From Rhizobium sp. P32RR-XVIII (lineage in GTDB: Bacteria; Pseudomonadota; Alphaproteobacteria; Rhizobiales; Rhizobiaceae): a stretch of DNA of 64,000 nucleotides. Position 1 is the stretch's first letter, and every line of letters begins with the position of its first letter. Made by a program: the position numbers and the translations under genes. The stretch spans positions 1-64,000 of the forward strand of contig NZ_JABAIH010000002.1 in NCBI RefSeq assembly GCF_012641395.1, in the 5' to 3' direction. The notes below the pieces were generated by a model that was given only the letters and a program-made list of their open reading frames with translations, did no database searches and had not been told where the DNA came from. This document shows positions 44,626 to 53,127 of this stretch, one piece after another.

Positions 44626-45423
44626 TGCCTTGCTGGCGGCTATTTTTTCCGGTCCTGTCGCCAGCGCGAATTCCCGCATTTCCTCCGGCGTCAGATAATA
44701 GAGCCGGTCGGGCGGGGTCTCCATCGCATGCAGCCAGAGGCCCGGTTTGATGCCCATTTTGCCGAGATGGCGGGTAACGTCGGCCGTGGTGCGCTGCGCC
44801 TCCGACATGGCGCGCTCCGGCGACAGCTTGTCCCTGGAGCCGTTGAACACCTGGTGCACGCCGATGACCGCACCCTCCTCGGCCTCGCGCCTGACGCCGC
44901 CCGCCATGATGATCGGGCAGGAGGAGGCGCAGAGCGCGCCGTTTGCGACCCTCGTGCCGATGTTTCGTTCACGGATGAGCTTCGATATGGCAAGCGCGTC
45001 TCCCACCGAGCCGCCCGGCGAATCCAGCGAAACGGTCTTCACATATTCGCCGCGCGCTTCCAGCTCCTTTTCGAAGCGGCCCGCAGCGCCTGGCTCGATC
45101 GCCCCTTGCGCCAAGAGCACGCCGCCCGGCTGGAGCTCGAAGCGGATCGGCTGCTTGAGCAGATCGACGCCGGTCTTGATCTCGGATGGCGCAGCCTGCG
45201 GCCCGCCCTCGGTCAGCGCCGGCGGCAGCACGGGCGTGGTCTGCGGCTGCGCCGGATCGAAGCCGGGCAGCCCGGCGTTGGCCGCGCTGATCTCCCGGAA
45301 ATCGATCGCCAGAAAGACCACCGACGCGGCGAGCAGGCCATGAAAGGCGAGGCGCAGCAGCGTCGCGTCATCGGTCGAAAGCGCGGCATCCTTCAGCCGG
45401 TGCCCTGCGGTTGCGAGCTTCAT
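44620..45423 (-). CDS. Periplasmic ClpP-fold protein (COG3904-like)
   Basis: 267 residues. One membrane helix (about 24-42) anchors a periplasmic domain with SLDSPGGSVGDALAISKLIR, then NGALCASSCPIIMAGGVRR with candidate nucleophile S167/S168, and His190 in GAVIGVHQVF. This matches the Ser-dependent ClpP/SppA-like fold of COG3904 proteins, in which proteolysis is assumed but seldom shown. It overlaps the upstream membrane coiled-coil gene by four bases, so the two are translationally coupled. It is the last gene of a three-gene operon. Confidence 0.8.
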   Translation of the reverse strand: MKLATAGHRLKDAALSTDDATLLRLAFHGLLAASVVFLAIDFREISAANAGLPGFDPAQPQTTPVLPPALTEGGPQAAPSEIKTGVDLLKQPIRFELQPGGVLLAQGAIEPGAAGRFEKELEARGEYVKTVSLDSPGGSVGDALAISKLIRERNIGTRVANGALCASSCPIIMAGGVRREAEEGAVIGVHQVFNGSRDKLSPERAMSEAQRTTADVTRHLGKMGIKPGLWLHAMETPPDRLYYLTPEEMREFALATGPEKIAASKAK

Positions 45424-46748
45424 GTCTGCGGCCCCTTGCGCGGCGCCTTGCCGGTCATGTCGAAGCTTGCGATGTTCGAAGGCTCCGTTTCATCCGCAAC
45501 TTCGGCCGCTTTCGAGGGCGCGGCCGCCTCGGCGCTGGCAACCGCCGCTTCGATATCGATCCCGCGTGCCTGAAGCGCACGCTGCACCTCGATCGCATCG
45601 AGCAGTTCCGCAGCCGTGATTCGCTCGGCAAACGGCAGCCTCTGTTCCTGGCGGCGCAGCGCTCCATGCGCGACCGACAGCATGAAGATCAGCACGGCGG
45701 GCAAGAGGTCGATCGAGATCGCGCCCGCCCAGCTCGGGATGAAGTCGGAAGCGTATCGCAGCACCGCCTCGGCCGAGGAGAGGGGCACGAAACGGCGCTC
45801 GGCGACCGGCTCGCGGGCGAGAATCTGGTCGGCGGCCTGCGACAGCACCTTGGATTGCGCCGCGACCGAAGAGCGGATCGTCTCCATCACCTGGTCCTGC
45901 CGGTTGACGAGATCGGCCTCGCGGCCGTCGGCAACGGGGGCGATGAAGCCGAGCGACAGGTCTTCCGCGGCGCGCTTCACCGAAGGCGCGATCGAGGTCT
46001 GCTCCAGCGAGGTGATGACCCCGGTAAGCCCGACGACTTCGGCAGCGAACTGGTCGGCGCGCGGATCGATCGCGCCGGGGGCGGAAACCAGCGTGCGCAT
46101 GGTCGCCAGATGCGTGCGGCCCTCGTCAAAAAGCGAGGTGACGCGTTCGCGGGAGGTATTGATACCGTTTTCAAGCTCGGTCAGTTGCGAGGCCATCTGC
46201 GACAAGAGCTGCACGACGCTGCCGGCGCCGGTCGTGCCGGTCAGCGCGCCGGTTTCGCGCTCCTGGTCGGCCAGCCGCTCGAACCGCTCCTGGGTGCGCT
46301 GGATATCCGGCAGCAGGCTTTGTGCCGCAAGCGCGTTCTGATGCGCCCTGTCGAGATCGCCCGTATAGTCTTCCAGCGTCTCGGCAAGATGCTGTTCGAG
46401 GGCGGCGGAACCCGCAAGGGCTGCGGCGTTCAGCCAGCTTGCCATGGCGATGATCATCGCGCAGCCGAGCGCCATGATGCCCAGGAGCGCCGTGCGCGCC
46501 GCAACACTCGTCACATGCGGATAGAAGCGGGCGAGATAGGTCCAGAACGAATAGATCGCCACCGACACGGCGGCCGAATAGATCATCGCGGCAAAAAAGG
46601 TCGCCGTCGGCGACCCGTCGAGAATGCTGCGCACTCCGAGATAGGTATAGACGCCGGACGCAAGCGCCAGAACGGCGAGCGTGAAACGCGTCATTGTCTC
46701 CACGGCATCGATGCCGTCCTGCAAACGATGAGATGCCCCGAGCGCCAT
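45420..46748 (-). CDS. Membrane protein with periplasmic or cytoplasmic coiled coil
   Basis: 442 residues. Three hydrophobic segments (about 20-40, 50-70 and 85-110) are followed by a long helical region (about 115-320, QHLAETLEDYTGDLDRAHQN ... LTELENGINTSRERVTSLF) and a further membrane helix near 340 (AGAISIDLLPAVLIFMLSV). The cytoplasmic tail ends in low complexity. I recognise no named family. It lies between a coiled-coil protein gene and the ClpP-fold gene, overlapping the latter by four bases. A scaffold role in the envelope is inferred. Confidence 0.7.
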   Translation of the reverse strand: MALGASHRLQDGIDAVETMTRFTLAVLALASGVYTYLGVRSILDGSPTATFFAAMIYSAAVSVAIYSFWTYLARFYPHVTSVAARTALLGIMALGCAMIIAMASWLNAAALAGSAALEQHLAETLEDYTGDLDRAHQNALAAQSLLPDIQRTQERFERLADQERETGALTGTTGAGSVVQLLSQMASQLTELENGINTSRERVTSLFDEGRTHLATMRTLVSAPGAIDPRADQFAAEVVGLTGVITSLEQTSIAPSVKRAAEDLSLGFIAPVADGREADLVNRQDQVMETIRSSVAAQSKVLSQAADQILAREPVAERRFVPLSSAEAVLRYASDFIPSWAGAISIDLLPAVLIFMLSVAHGALRRQEQRLPFAERITAAELLDAIEVQRALQARGIDIEAAVASAEAAAPSKAAEVADETEPSNIASFDMTGKAPRKGPQT

Positions 46749-46825
46749 GGTCTCCTCCGCTGGTAACTTCTTAAGAAACCATTAAAATACCGGCGAAAAC
46801 AAGGCCTGGAGGTGCAGCGGTTCGC

Positions 46826-48370
46826 TTACTCCGCGGTGGGCATACCCGGTCGCTCGCCACGCTCGTAAAGCGCAGCGTCTTCATCGGCCGCAACTGCGCC
46901 GTCATGCATGCGGAGCGACTTCTCGGAAATCTCGATGATCGGCGAAAAATGCGCTGCCGGCATCCGCGCGCTTTCCTGCTCCTCGAAAACGATGGGAGCT
47001 GCCGTCGCCCGCTCGCCGCGCGCCACCTCCAGCTGGCCGTTCAGGATCGCCCGCTCGGCACGCAGTTGGCGGATTTCCGATTTGGCGATCTCCAGGCTGG
47101 TGCGCAGCTGGCTGATCTCGTGGCGGTCGGAATCGATGCGCGTATCGAGATCGCGCTTGATGGCATCCGCCTCGCGGTCGCGGCGCGAGCGCAGGCTTTC
47201 GGTCTCGCGCAGCTTCACCGTCAGTTCGTTGTTGTAGGCGGCAAGTTCGCGGCGCGCCGTCTCGCTCTCGGTGCCGCTCATGCGGGCGCGGCGCAGCTCG
47301 TCCTCGACGCGCTCGGCGCGCGAAATCGTCGCCGCGAGTTCGGATTTCAGCCGCTTCATCTCGGCGCGCGCTGCCTGCAGCTCCTCGTCCGTCATCTTGT
47401 TGCGACCGTTGGAGGTGATGAGCAGCTTTTCGACGAGTTCCGCCTTGGAGCCGACGGCCTCGGTCTTGGTCGTCAGGTGGGCGATTTCGAGCGCCGAGGA
47501 GGTCTGCAACGTATGCAGCTCAACTTCGGCCCGCTTGTGGCGTTCCTCCACCAGCGACAGTTCCTGCTTCAGGTTGGCGACCGCCGTCTGCAGGTTGGCA
47601 ACCAGCGCCTCCTGTTCCATCAGGCTTGCCTTCAGGTGGCCGCGCTCTTCCGTCAGGCGGGCGAGGTCTCGGGCCTGCATGGTGCTTTCACGGCGCGAGG
47701 TCTCGGCCAGAAGCTGATGGGCGGTCGTTTCCAGATCGAGCTTTTCGCGGGTCGCGGAAAGCTCGCGGCTGCGGCTGTCGAGCTCCTGCTGGGCGCGCTT
47801 CAGAAGCGTCGAGGCCTCGTCGTACTGCATCGCCCGCTCGGCGAGTTCGCCCTCGGCGTCGCGCAGGCGCATCTCGATGATGCTGAACTCCTCGCAGGTG
47901 ACGCCATGGACATTCTGCAGCTTGGCGAATTCCTCGCGAATGGCATCGATCTCCGTGCGCAGCTGGGTGTTGGCCGTGCGGACGTCCTTGTTTTCGCCCG
48001 CCAGGCGGGCATTCTCCTGATCGGCCTTGCGGCGGGCGCCGCTTTCATAGTCCAGAAGCGAGCTGATCCGTGTGCATTCTGCCCTGAGCGCACCCGTCTC
48101 GTTCAACGACTGACCATGGGCACCGAGCAGCGTCGAGACCCGTTCCTGCAGCGAGGAGAGGCTGGCAAGCAGGTCCTGCGAATTCTGCTGGTTTTCTTCC
48201 AGAGCCGAGCCGAACGCCTCGAAATCGTTGATCTCCGGAACCTGGTAGGGCTGGGGCGCTGCCGCCTTCAGGCTCACCGGCTGTTCGGTTATCGAAATCT
48301 GACGATAGGCTGGGCTTGCTGCCTGCACCCCCGTCTTGCCGGTCTCTTCGCCGCGGCGGAAAAAACTCAT
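46826..48370 (-). CDS. Long coiled-coil (filament-like) cytoplasmic protein
   Basis: 514 residues from the ATG at 48370 (a start three codons earlier is possible). After a Pro-rich head (about 1-45), residues about 55-430 form nearly unbroken heptad-rich coiled coil (LASLSSLQERVSTLL ... LTEERGHLKASLMEQEALVA ... LRTSLEIAKSEIRQLRAERA), with an acidic tail. There is no ATPase motif or membrane segment. Layout resembles bacterial intermediate-filament-like or polarity proteins. It lies 77 bases upstream of the membrane coiled-coil gene and likely heads the operon. Confidence 0.7.
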   Translation of the reverse strand: MSFFRRGEETGKTGVQAASPAYRQISITEQPVSLKAAAPQPYQVPEINDFEAFGSALEENQQNSQDLLASLSSLQERVSTLLGAHGQSLNETGALRAECTRISSLLDYESGARRKADQENARLAGENKDVRTANTQLRTEIDAIREEFAKLQNVHGVTCEEFSIIEMRLRDAEGELAERAMQYDEASTLLKRAQQELDSRSRELSATREKLDLETTAHQLLAETSRRESTMQARDLARLTEERGHLKASLMEQEALVANLQTAVANLKQELSLVEERHKRAEVELHTLQTSSALEIAHLTTKTEAVGSKAELVEKLLITSNGRNKMTDEELQAARAEMKRLKSELAATISRAERVEDELRRARMSGTESETARRELAAYNNELTVKLRETESLRSRRDREADAIKRDLDTRIDSDRHEISQLRTSLEIAKSEIRQLRAERAILNGQLEVARGERATAAPIVFEEQESARMPAAHFSPIIEISEKSLRMHDGAVAADEDAALYERGERPGMPTAE

Positions 48371-48579
48371 GACCATCACTCGCGCCCCAAAAGTTCGATG
48401 TCAAAAAGCAGTTCAATTTATGAATTCACGCTAATTAAGTTGATCCTCTCAAAGGTTGCCCTAACGACCTTTGCCCGGATAACTTGTGGCGCATCTAACG
48501 CCACGAGATTAAGGCATGTCAAAACATCCTTCGATGAAATCAACAGCTTTTTGATGCGCAGGCGGGGCGGCGGCGCGCC

Positions 48580-48912
48580 TTATTCGTCCGGCAGCAGGTC
48601 GAGCGCCTGCGTGTCCAGCTCGCTGCCGATTTCCGCAGCCTTCGATCGCTTGTCGTAGACGCAGATATGCGTGACGAAGCCGTTGGCGCCTTTCGGCCTG
48701 CCGGTCACCAGCGCCAGTCCGTAATGCTCGCTGCCGAAGGGATCGACCACGGCCCTTGCGTCGGCTACCGATGGGGCGGCGGCCTCCTTGCACTTGGCCT
48801 CCACATCCGCGGCAAATTCCTTCCACGCATCGTCCGAGGACGCCACCGCACTGCCTGCGGTCATCGCGACAAGCAGGGTTGTGAGAAGGCGGATATTATT
48901 CCTTTGCATCAT
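48580..48912 (-). CDS. Small periplasmic protein, unknown function
   Basis: 110 residues with a signal peptide (LLTTLLVAMTAGSAVASSD). The mature part contains two Cys (AKCKEAA and HICVYDK) that could form a disulfide and the segment VVDPFGSEHYGLALVTGRPK, and ends acidic. It is a rhizobial-type hypothetical protein with no function that I can name. AAGGA precedes the ATG. It diverges from sodB. Confidence 0.7.
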   Translation of the reverse strand: MMQRNNIRLLTTLLVAMTAGSAVASSDDAWKEFAADVEAKCKEAAAPSVADARAVVDPFGSEHYGLALVTGRPKGANGFVTHICVYDKRSKAAEIGSELDTQALDLLPDE

Positions 48913-49121
48913 TGGTTCCTTGCGGTCTGGTGCCTGCGCAAAGCTTGGTTCGATGCCGCGATGATCGGCGATTTCTGCCGCTGAAGCGAGACCTGAACGC
49001 GAGGCAAATTTTCCTCGGTGGCTGTCTTTTTTTGGCGTTTCAACCGTTGCCTCTGTCCGCTTCCGCTCCTATGTTCCGCCTCACCTGCCGATCCGCAATC
49101 TACTGCCAAGAGGAGACTACA

Positions 49122-49724
49122 ATGGCTTTCGAATTGCCCGCACTCCCGTACGACTACGAAGCACTTGCGCCCTTCATGTCGAAGGAGACGCTGGAGTATC
49201 ACCACGACAAGCACCACAAGGCTTACGTCGATAACGGCAACAAGCTCGCGGCTGAAGCAGGCATGGCCGACCTCTCGGTCGAAGAGGTCGTGAAGAAGTC
49301 CTTCGGCACCAACGCCGGCCTCTTCAACAATGCCGCCCAGCACTACAACCACATCCATTTCTGGAAGTGGATGAAGAAGGGCGGCGGCGGCAACAAGCTG
49401 CCGGGCAAGCTCGAAGCAGCCTTCAACTCCGACCTCGGCGGCTATGACAAGTTCAAGGCCGACTTCGCCAATGCCGGCGCCACGCAGTTCGGCTCCGGCT
49501 GGGCCTGGGTTTCCGTCAAGAACGGCAAGCTCGAGATATCCAAGACCCCGAACGGCGAAAACCCGCTCGTTCACGGCGCGACCCCGATCCTCGGCGTCGA
49601 TGTCTGGGAGCATTCCTATTACATCGACTACCGCAACGCCCGCCCGAAGTATCTCGAAGCCTTCATCGACAGCCTGATCAACTGGGACTACGTCCTGGAG
49701 CGCTACGAAGCGGCAACGAAGTAA
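49122..49724 (+). CDS. sodB: Fe/Mn superoxide dismutase
   Basis: 200 residues from the ATG at 49122 (AGAGGAG upstream; the longer open frame has no support). All four metal ligands are present: H27, H77 (YNHIHFW), D160 and H164 (DVWEHSYYIDYRN). Q73 in AAQHYNH favours the iron type, though many rhizobial enzymes accept either metal. It dismutates superoxide in the cytoplasm. A clear terminator follows, so it is monocistronic. Confidence 0.96.
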   Translation: MAFELPALPYDYEALAPFMSKETLEYHHDKHHKAYVDNGNKLAAEAGMADLSVEEVVKKSFGTNAGLFNNAAQHYNHIHFWKWMKKGGGGNKLPGKLEAAFNSDLGGYDKFKADFANAGATQFGSGWAWVSVKNGKLEISKTPNGENPLVHGATPILGVDVWEHSYYIDYRNARPKYLEAFIDSLINWDYVLERYEAATK

Positions 49725-49749
49725 GCGGTCCCTCGCGATCCGTTTTCAG

Positions 49750-49780
49750 CACCCGGCGCCTTGCGACGCCGGGTGTTTTC
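49750..49780 (+). terminator. Intrinsic terminator of sodB
   Basis: CACCCGGCG and CGCCGGGTG form a nine-bp stem with an eight-base loop, followed by TTTTCGTTT. Confidence 0.88.
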
Positions 49781-49843
49781 GTTTGGGCTTCCTGCGTAGT
49801 TGAGGACTGGCTCCGGCCCGAAGCGGTCGTATGTCGCGAGATA

Positions 49844-50743
49844 TCAATAGGGCACATGCTCCATCATGATTTGCGTGTGCAGCATCGGCGCCTCCGCTCC
49901 GAAATAGGTTTCCAGCAGCGGCAGAAAATCGTCCGACAGATAGAAATCCGTCAACGCACGATCGGCCAGCAGGCGGAACTCGGCGTCGTCGCGGCGTAGC
50001 GCTATCGCATAGGGTTCATGCGTAAGCAGGCGATCGCCGATCTCGAGCGAGGACGGATCGCGCGCCCGCGTGGCCAGGCTGATGAGCAGCACCTGATCGG
50101 CGATATAGGCATCGATCTTGTGATCCTCCAGCGCTGCAAGCCCGTCCTCGTGCGTCTCGAAATCGGCAAGCCTCGTTTCCGACACCTGGGTTGCCAGTGC
50201 CTCGCGCAGCGTCGCTGCCGTTGTCGTGCTTGCACGCACGCCGATTACGCGCGTGGATGCGACACGCCGGCTAACGGCGCGGACAGCGGGCTTGTCGAGG
50301 AAAAGAGTCTGCAGGTTGTTGGGCGAATCTTTGCGGAGCAGCGCGGTCGCCCCCGTCAGGAAGATTGGCTGTGAGAAGTCAACGACGTCCCGCCTCTTCA
50401 AATTGACGGTGATCGCACCGCAGAGCAGATCGACCTGTCCATTCTTCACCGCATCGAAGCCGTTGGCGAGCGTCATCTCGATGTATTCGCGCTTCAGTTG
50501 CGGAACCTGACGCTCTACTTCATCGGCGATCTTGCCGCAGAGATCGATGGCATATCCCGTCGGATTGGCGCCCGGCTTGCTGGAGGAGAAGGGCGCCTCG
50601 TCGGCGATATAGCCGATGCGCACGCTGCCGCGCTGGGTGAGCGTGTCCAGCGTCGCAGCGCCCGCCGCGAAAGCAGAAAGGCAAAGGGCAAGATTCACCA
50701 GCAGAAACCGTCTCAAGCACTTTGCCATAGGCATGATCCTCAT
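49844..50743 (-). CDS. Amino-acid ABC transporter substrate-binding protein
   Basis: 299 residues with a signal peptide (RRFLLVNLALCLSAFAAGAA). The mature part is a family-3 solute-binding protein: VRIGYIADEAPFSS, FDAVKNGQVDLLCGAITVNLKRRDVVDFSQPIF and DAYIADQVLL are the typical segments. It would bind a polar amino acid or similar ligand in the periplasm. No permease or ATPase gene is adjacent, so it is an orphan receptor or shares a distant transporter. Some orphan members act in signalling. Confidence 0.9.
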   Translation of the reverse strand: MRIMPMAKCLRRFLLVNLALCLSAFAAGAATLDTLTQRGSVRIGYIADEAPFSSSKPGANPTGYAIDLCGKIADEVERQVPQLKREYIEMTLANGFDAVKNGQVDLLCGAITVNLKRRDVVDFSQPIFLTGATALLRKDSPNNLQTLFLDKPAVRAVSRRVASTRVIGVRASTTTAATLREALATQVSETRLADFETHEDGLAALEDHKIDAYIADQVLLISLATRARDPSSLEIGDRLLTHEPYAIALRRDDAEFRLLADRALTDFYLSDDFLPLLETYFGAEAPMLHTQIMMEHVPY

Positions 50744-51096
50744 CTCCGAAAAACGATGGCGATCTCAAAGGCGTACACGCAGACTATGGGCCGCCGGTCA
50801 TTTGTCAACTGAGGACCCCTCGGCGATGCTGGAACTGACTGCCCCATCTTGAACCAGGGTTCGGCCTCGGATCACGTTTGGAGAACCGCTGTCTTGAACG
50901 TCGGCTTGTGCGTCGGTCAGTCGCCCATGACCGCTACTGGCGCAATGCGGCGCAGTGCGACGACGGCTTTTGGCCCAAAACGGTCATTCCCGAATCCAAC
51001 GATAAAGGCCAGGAACCGCCACCTGCTATTACATATCAGCCTTGCATAATAAGTCGTATGCGTTTGCCTAAAATAAGATCATAAGGCGCGTAGCTT
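50744..51096. repeat. Intergenic region with degenerate rhizobial repeat
   Basis: About 350 bases without a real gene. 50915-51000 carries CATGACCGCTACTGGCGCAA, TGCGGCGCAGTGCGACGACG and GGCTTTTGGCCCAAAACGGTC, blocks of the MSALGQ/FGPK repeat (one frame reads TTAFGPKRSF). The small frames there should not be annotated. Confidence 0.55.
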
Positions 51097-51345
51097 ATGC
51101 ACATGAGGGTCTTTATTGTGGATTGGGTCCCTATAGTCTTCGTTACGTTCAAGGTTCTCGCGTTAGGCACAGCCATGTTCTTCGCCATCAAGTGGCATTT
51201 CGATCAAGGGGACAAGGGGGAGAGGCGAGCGGTGCTACGCACGGGCGGCAAGATGGCCGCAGTCTTCGTGCTAGCGCTCCTAGGCGTGGGGCTAGTCACC
51301 TTCGTCCTTAGCAGGATGCTCGGTTTGGACTTGAGCTTCCCATGA
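51097..51345 (+). CDS. Small membrane protein
   Basis: 82 residues with two hydrophobic helices (VPIVFVTFKVLALGTAMFFAI and GKMAAVFVLALLGVGLVTFVL) joined by a charged loop (KWHFDQGDKGERRAVLRTGG). No family was recognised. AAGGCGCG lies before the ATG as a weak ribosome-binding site. It stands alone between repeat sequences. Confidence 0.6.
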   Translation: MHMRVFIVDWVPIVFVTFKVLALGTAMFFAIKWHFDQGDKGERRAVLRTGGKMAAVFVLALLGVGLVTFVLSRMLGLDLSFP

Positions 51346-51399
51346 TGGCATCATTAACGTACCTAGGCCCCAGGGCTCCCGGAGGGCCGACGACACCTT

Positions 51400-51430
51400 C
51401 CATGTCATTACTCGGTCTCTAATGACATGG
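51400..51430. repeat. Perfect 11-bp inverted repeat hairpin
   Basis: CCATGTCATTA and TAATGACATGG flank a nine-base loop without mismatch. No T-run follows, and it is 52 bases upstream of the truncated gene start at 51482. It could be an operator or a mobile-element end. Confidence 0.55.
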
Positions 51431-51481
51431 ATTCTGGCTCCTCCCGTGGGCAAGCTTCTCCTGTGATCGGGAGGGTTTCAG

Positions 51482-51553
51482 ATGGCGGGGTTTCAGTTCG
51501 CGCACATGAATTTCAGCCGGAAGGAAGACAAGGGAGCCGCACGAGCGACCTGA
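51482..51553 (+). pseudogene. Truncated gene start resembling a mobile-element gene
   Basis: 23 codons follow a good GGGAGGG ribosome-binding site and read MAGFQFAHMNFSRKEDKG, then stop. The opening resembles the conserved start (MAG[YF]QFxH) of a family I associate with mobilisable elements of rhizobia. The rest is missing. Family assignment is weak; truncation after a normal start is what the sequence shows. Confidence 0.35.
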
Positions 51554-51573
51554 AGCTTACGTCTCCTATTGGC

Positions 51574-51600
51574 GCAAAGCAGCCAAACATAACCCGCCGT
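51574..51600. repeat. Direct repeat flanking the RBBP9-like gene, left copy
   Basis: GCAAAGCAGCCAAACATA followed by ACCCGCCGT. It matches 52215-52242 in about 24 of 27 positions with one indel. Confidence 0.6.
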
Positions 51601-51645
51601 AGCCCGGCCTTGCACCCAGCAGCATTTGCCGAATAAAATGCCGCC

Positions 51646-52197
51646 ATGGCTAAGCAGGTCCTCTTCATTCAAGGAGCCGGCGAAGGCGTCCACGATCGCT
51701 GGGACGATAAGCTCGTGGCGAGCCTTGAGCGCGAACTCGGCGAAAGCTATGCCGTCCGCTACCCCCGAATGCCCGGCGAGGACGATCCTAGTTACTCGGC
51801 CTGGAAGGTTGCGCTCATCGGAGAATTCGAATCCCTGGAGGACGGGGTAATTCTCGTCGGCCACTCGATTGGCGGCAGCATTATGATCCATGTGCTTGCC
51901 GAGCAGCCACCGAAACAAAGGTTCGACGGGCTGTTTGTCATCGCGGCACCCTTCATCGGAGAAGGCGGATGGCCGAGCGGTGATATCGACGACTGCAAGG
52001 ACCTCTCAGAACGCCTTCCGCCCGGCGTTCCCGTCTATCTCTATCATGGCGCCGGCGATGCCGTGGTGCCGGCTGCCCATGTTTATCTCTATGCGAAAGC
52101 GATTCCGAACGCCGTGGTCCGCACGTTCGAGCGCAGGGATCACCAACTCAACAATGATATGAGCGAGGTCGCTCGGGATATCCGTTCACTCGGTTGA
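51646..52197 (+). CDS. RBBP9/YdeN-type alpha/beta hydrolase
   Basis: 183 residues. The motifs are VLFIQGAGEGVHD at the N-terminus, nucleophile elbow LVGHSIGGS, acid HGAGDAVVP and the His in RRDHQLNND. This is a compact serine hydrolase without a lid. It is cytoplasmic, with substrate unknown. It is bracketed by two direct repeats of about 27 bases, which suggests it was inserted or moved as a unit. A good start codon is present at the ATG. Confidence 0.82.
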   Translation: MAKQVLFIQGAGEGVHDRWDDKLVASLERELGESYAVRYPRMPGEDDPSYSAWKVALIGEFESLEDGVILVGHSIGGSIMIHVLAEQPPKQRFDGLFVIAAPFIGEGGWPSGDIDDCKDLSERLPPGVPVYLYHGAGDAVVPAAHVYLYAKAIPNAVVRTFERRDHQLNNDMSEVARDIRSLG

Positions 52198-52214
52198 GCC
52201 GAATGCACCGGTCC

Positions 52215-52242
52215 GCAAAGCAACCAAACATACGCCCGCCAT
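52215..52242. repeat. Direct repeat flanking the RBBP9-like gene, right copy
   Basis: GCAAAGCAACCAAACATA followed by CGCCCGCCAT, in the same orientation as the copy at 51574. Confidence 0.6.
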
Positions 52243-52281
52243 CGTCACATCCCTGTCACCCGTCAATCCTAAACGAGCCCC

Positions 52282-53127
52282 ATGTCCTCTACCGAAAATC
52301 CCCTTTTTCGCTTTGGCATCATCGCCGACCCGCAATATGCCGCCCTCGCGCCCGATCTCGCGATGGACCGCTACTATGCCAACAGTCTCGCGAAGGTTTC
52401 CGAAGCCATCGCCGAATTCAACAAGGCCGATCTCGCTTTCGTCGTGACCCTTGGCGATATCATCGACGGGAATTGGGAAAGCTTCGACGCCATCCTGCCG
52501 CTTTACGACAAGCTCAGGCACGAGCGCCATTTCCTGCTCGGCAACCACGATTTCGCCGTCGCGAAGGACCATCTTGCCTCCGTCTTCGACAGGGTCGGCA
52601 TGCGCGAGCCCTATTATGATTTCGCCGTCGGCGGCACCCGTTTCGTCATGCTCGACGGCAACGAGGTCAGCGTCTTTGCGCCGCCCGAGAACGACCCGCG
52701 CCGCGCGCTGGCGGATGAGCGGCTGAAGGCGCTGAGGGCACGAGGTGCGATCAATGCCAATCCCTGGAACGCCTCCCTGGGCGACGTGCAGTTCCTCTGG
52801 CTGCGGGCTGTCCTGAAGAGGGCCCAGGCCGCCGGCGAGCCCGTCATCGTCATGTGCCACTATCCGGTTTATCCGGAAAATGACCACAATATGTGGGATG
52901 CCGAGCGCATCGTGAGCCTGCTTGCCGAGCACGACAACGCGGTCGCCTATTTCTGCGGACACAACCACGTGGGCAATTATGGCCTAAACGGCGGCTGCCA
53001 TTTCGTCAATTTCAAGGGCATGGTCGACACCGAAACGGAAAACACCTTCGCCATCGTCGAAGTCTTCGCCGACCGTCTGGAAATCCGCGGCTTCGGCCGC
53101 GAGGAAAGCCGCACGCTCGCGTTTTAG
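52282..53127 (+). CDS. Calcineurin-like metallophosphoesterase
   Basis: 281 residues. All five metallophosphoesterase motifs are present: FGIIADPQY, LGDIIDG, LLGNHDF, CHYPVYP and FCGHNHVGNYG. The layout resembles Mn-dependent ADP-ribose/CDP-alcohol diphosphatases or cytosolic serine phosphatases with an insertion (residues about 135-175). No signal peptide is visible. Its last four bases overlap the stop of the convergent AraC gene. Confidence 0.88.
   Translation: MSSTENPLFRFGIIADPQYAALAPDLAMDRYYANSLAKVSEAIAEFNKADLAFVVTLGDIIDGNWESFDAILPLYDKLRHERHFLLGNHDFAVAKDHLASVFDRVGMREPYYDFAVGGTRFVMLDGNEVSVFAPPENDPRRALADERLKALRARGAINANPWNASLGDVQFLWLRAVLKRAQAAGEPVIVMCHYPVYPENDHNMWDAERIVSLLAEHDNAVAYFCGHNHVGNYGLNGGCHFVNFKGMVDTETENTFAIVEVFADRLEIRGFGREESRTLAF

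Noticed and set aside
50849..51049. 66-codon frame containing TTAFGPKRSF as a gene
   Set aside because: Same repeat family; weak start context and no conservation expected.
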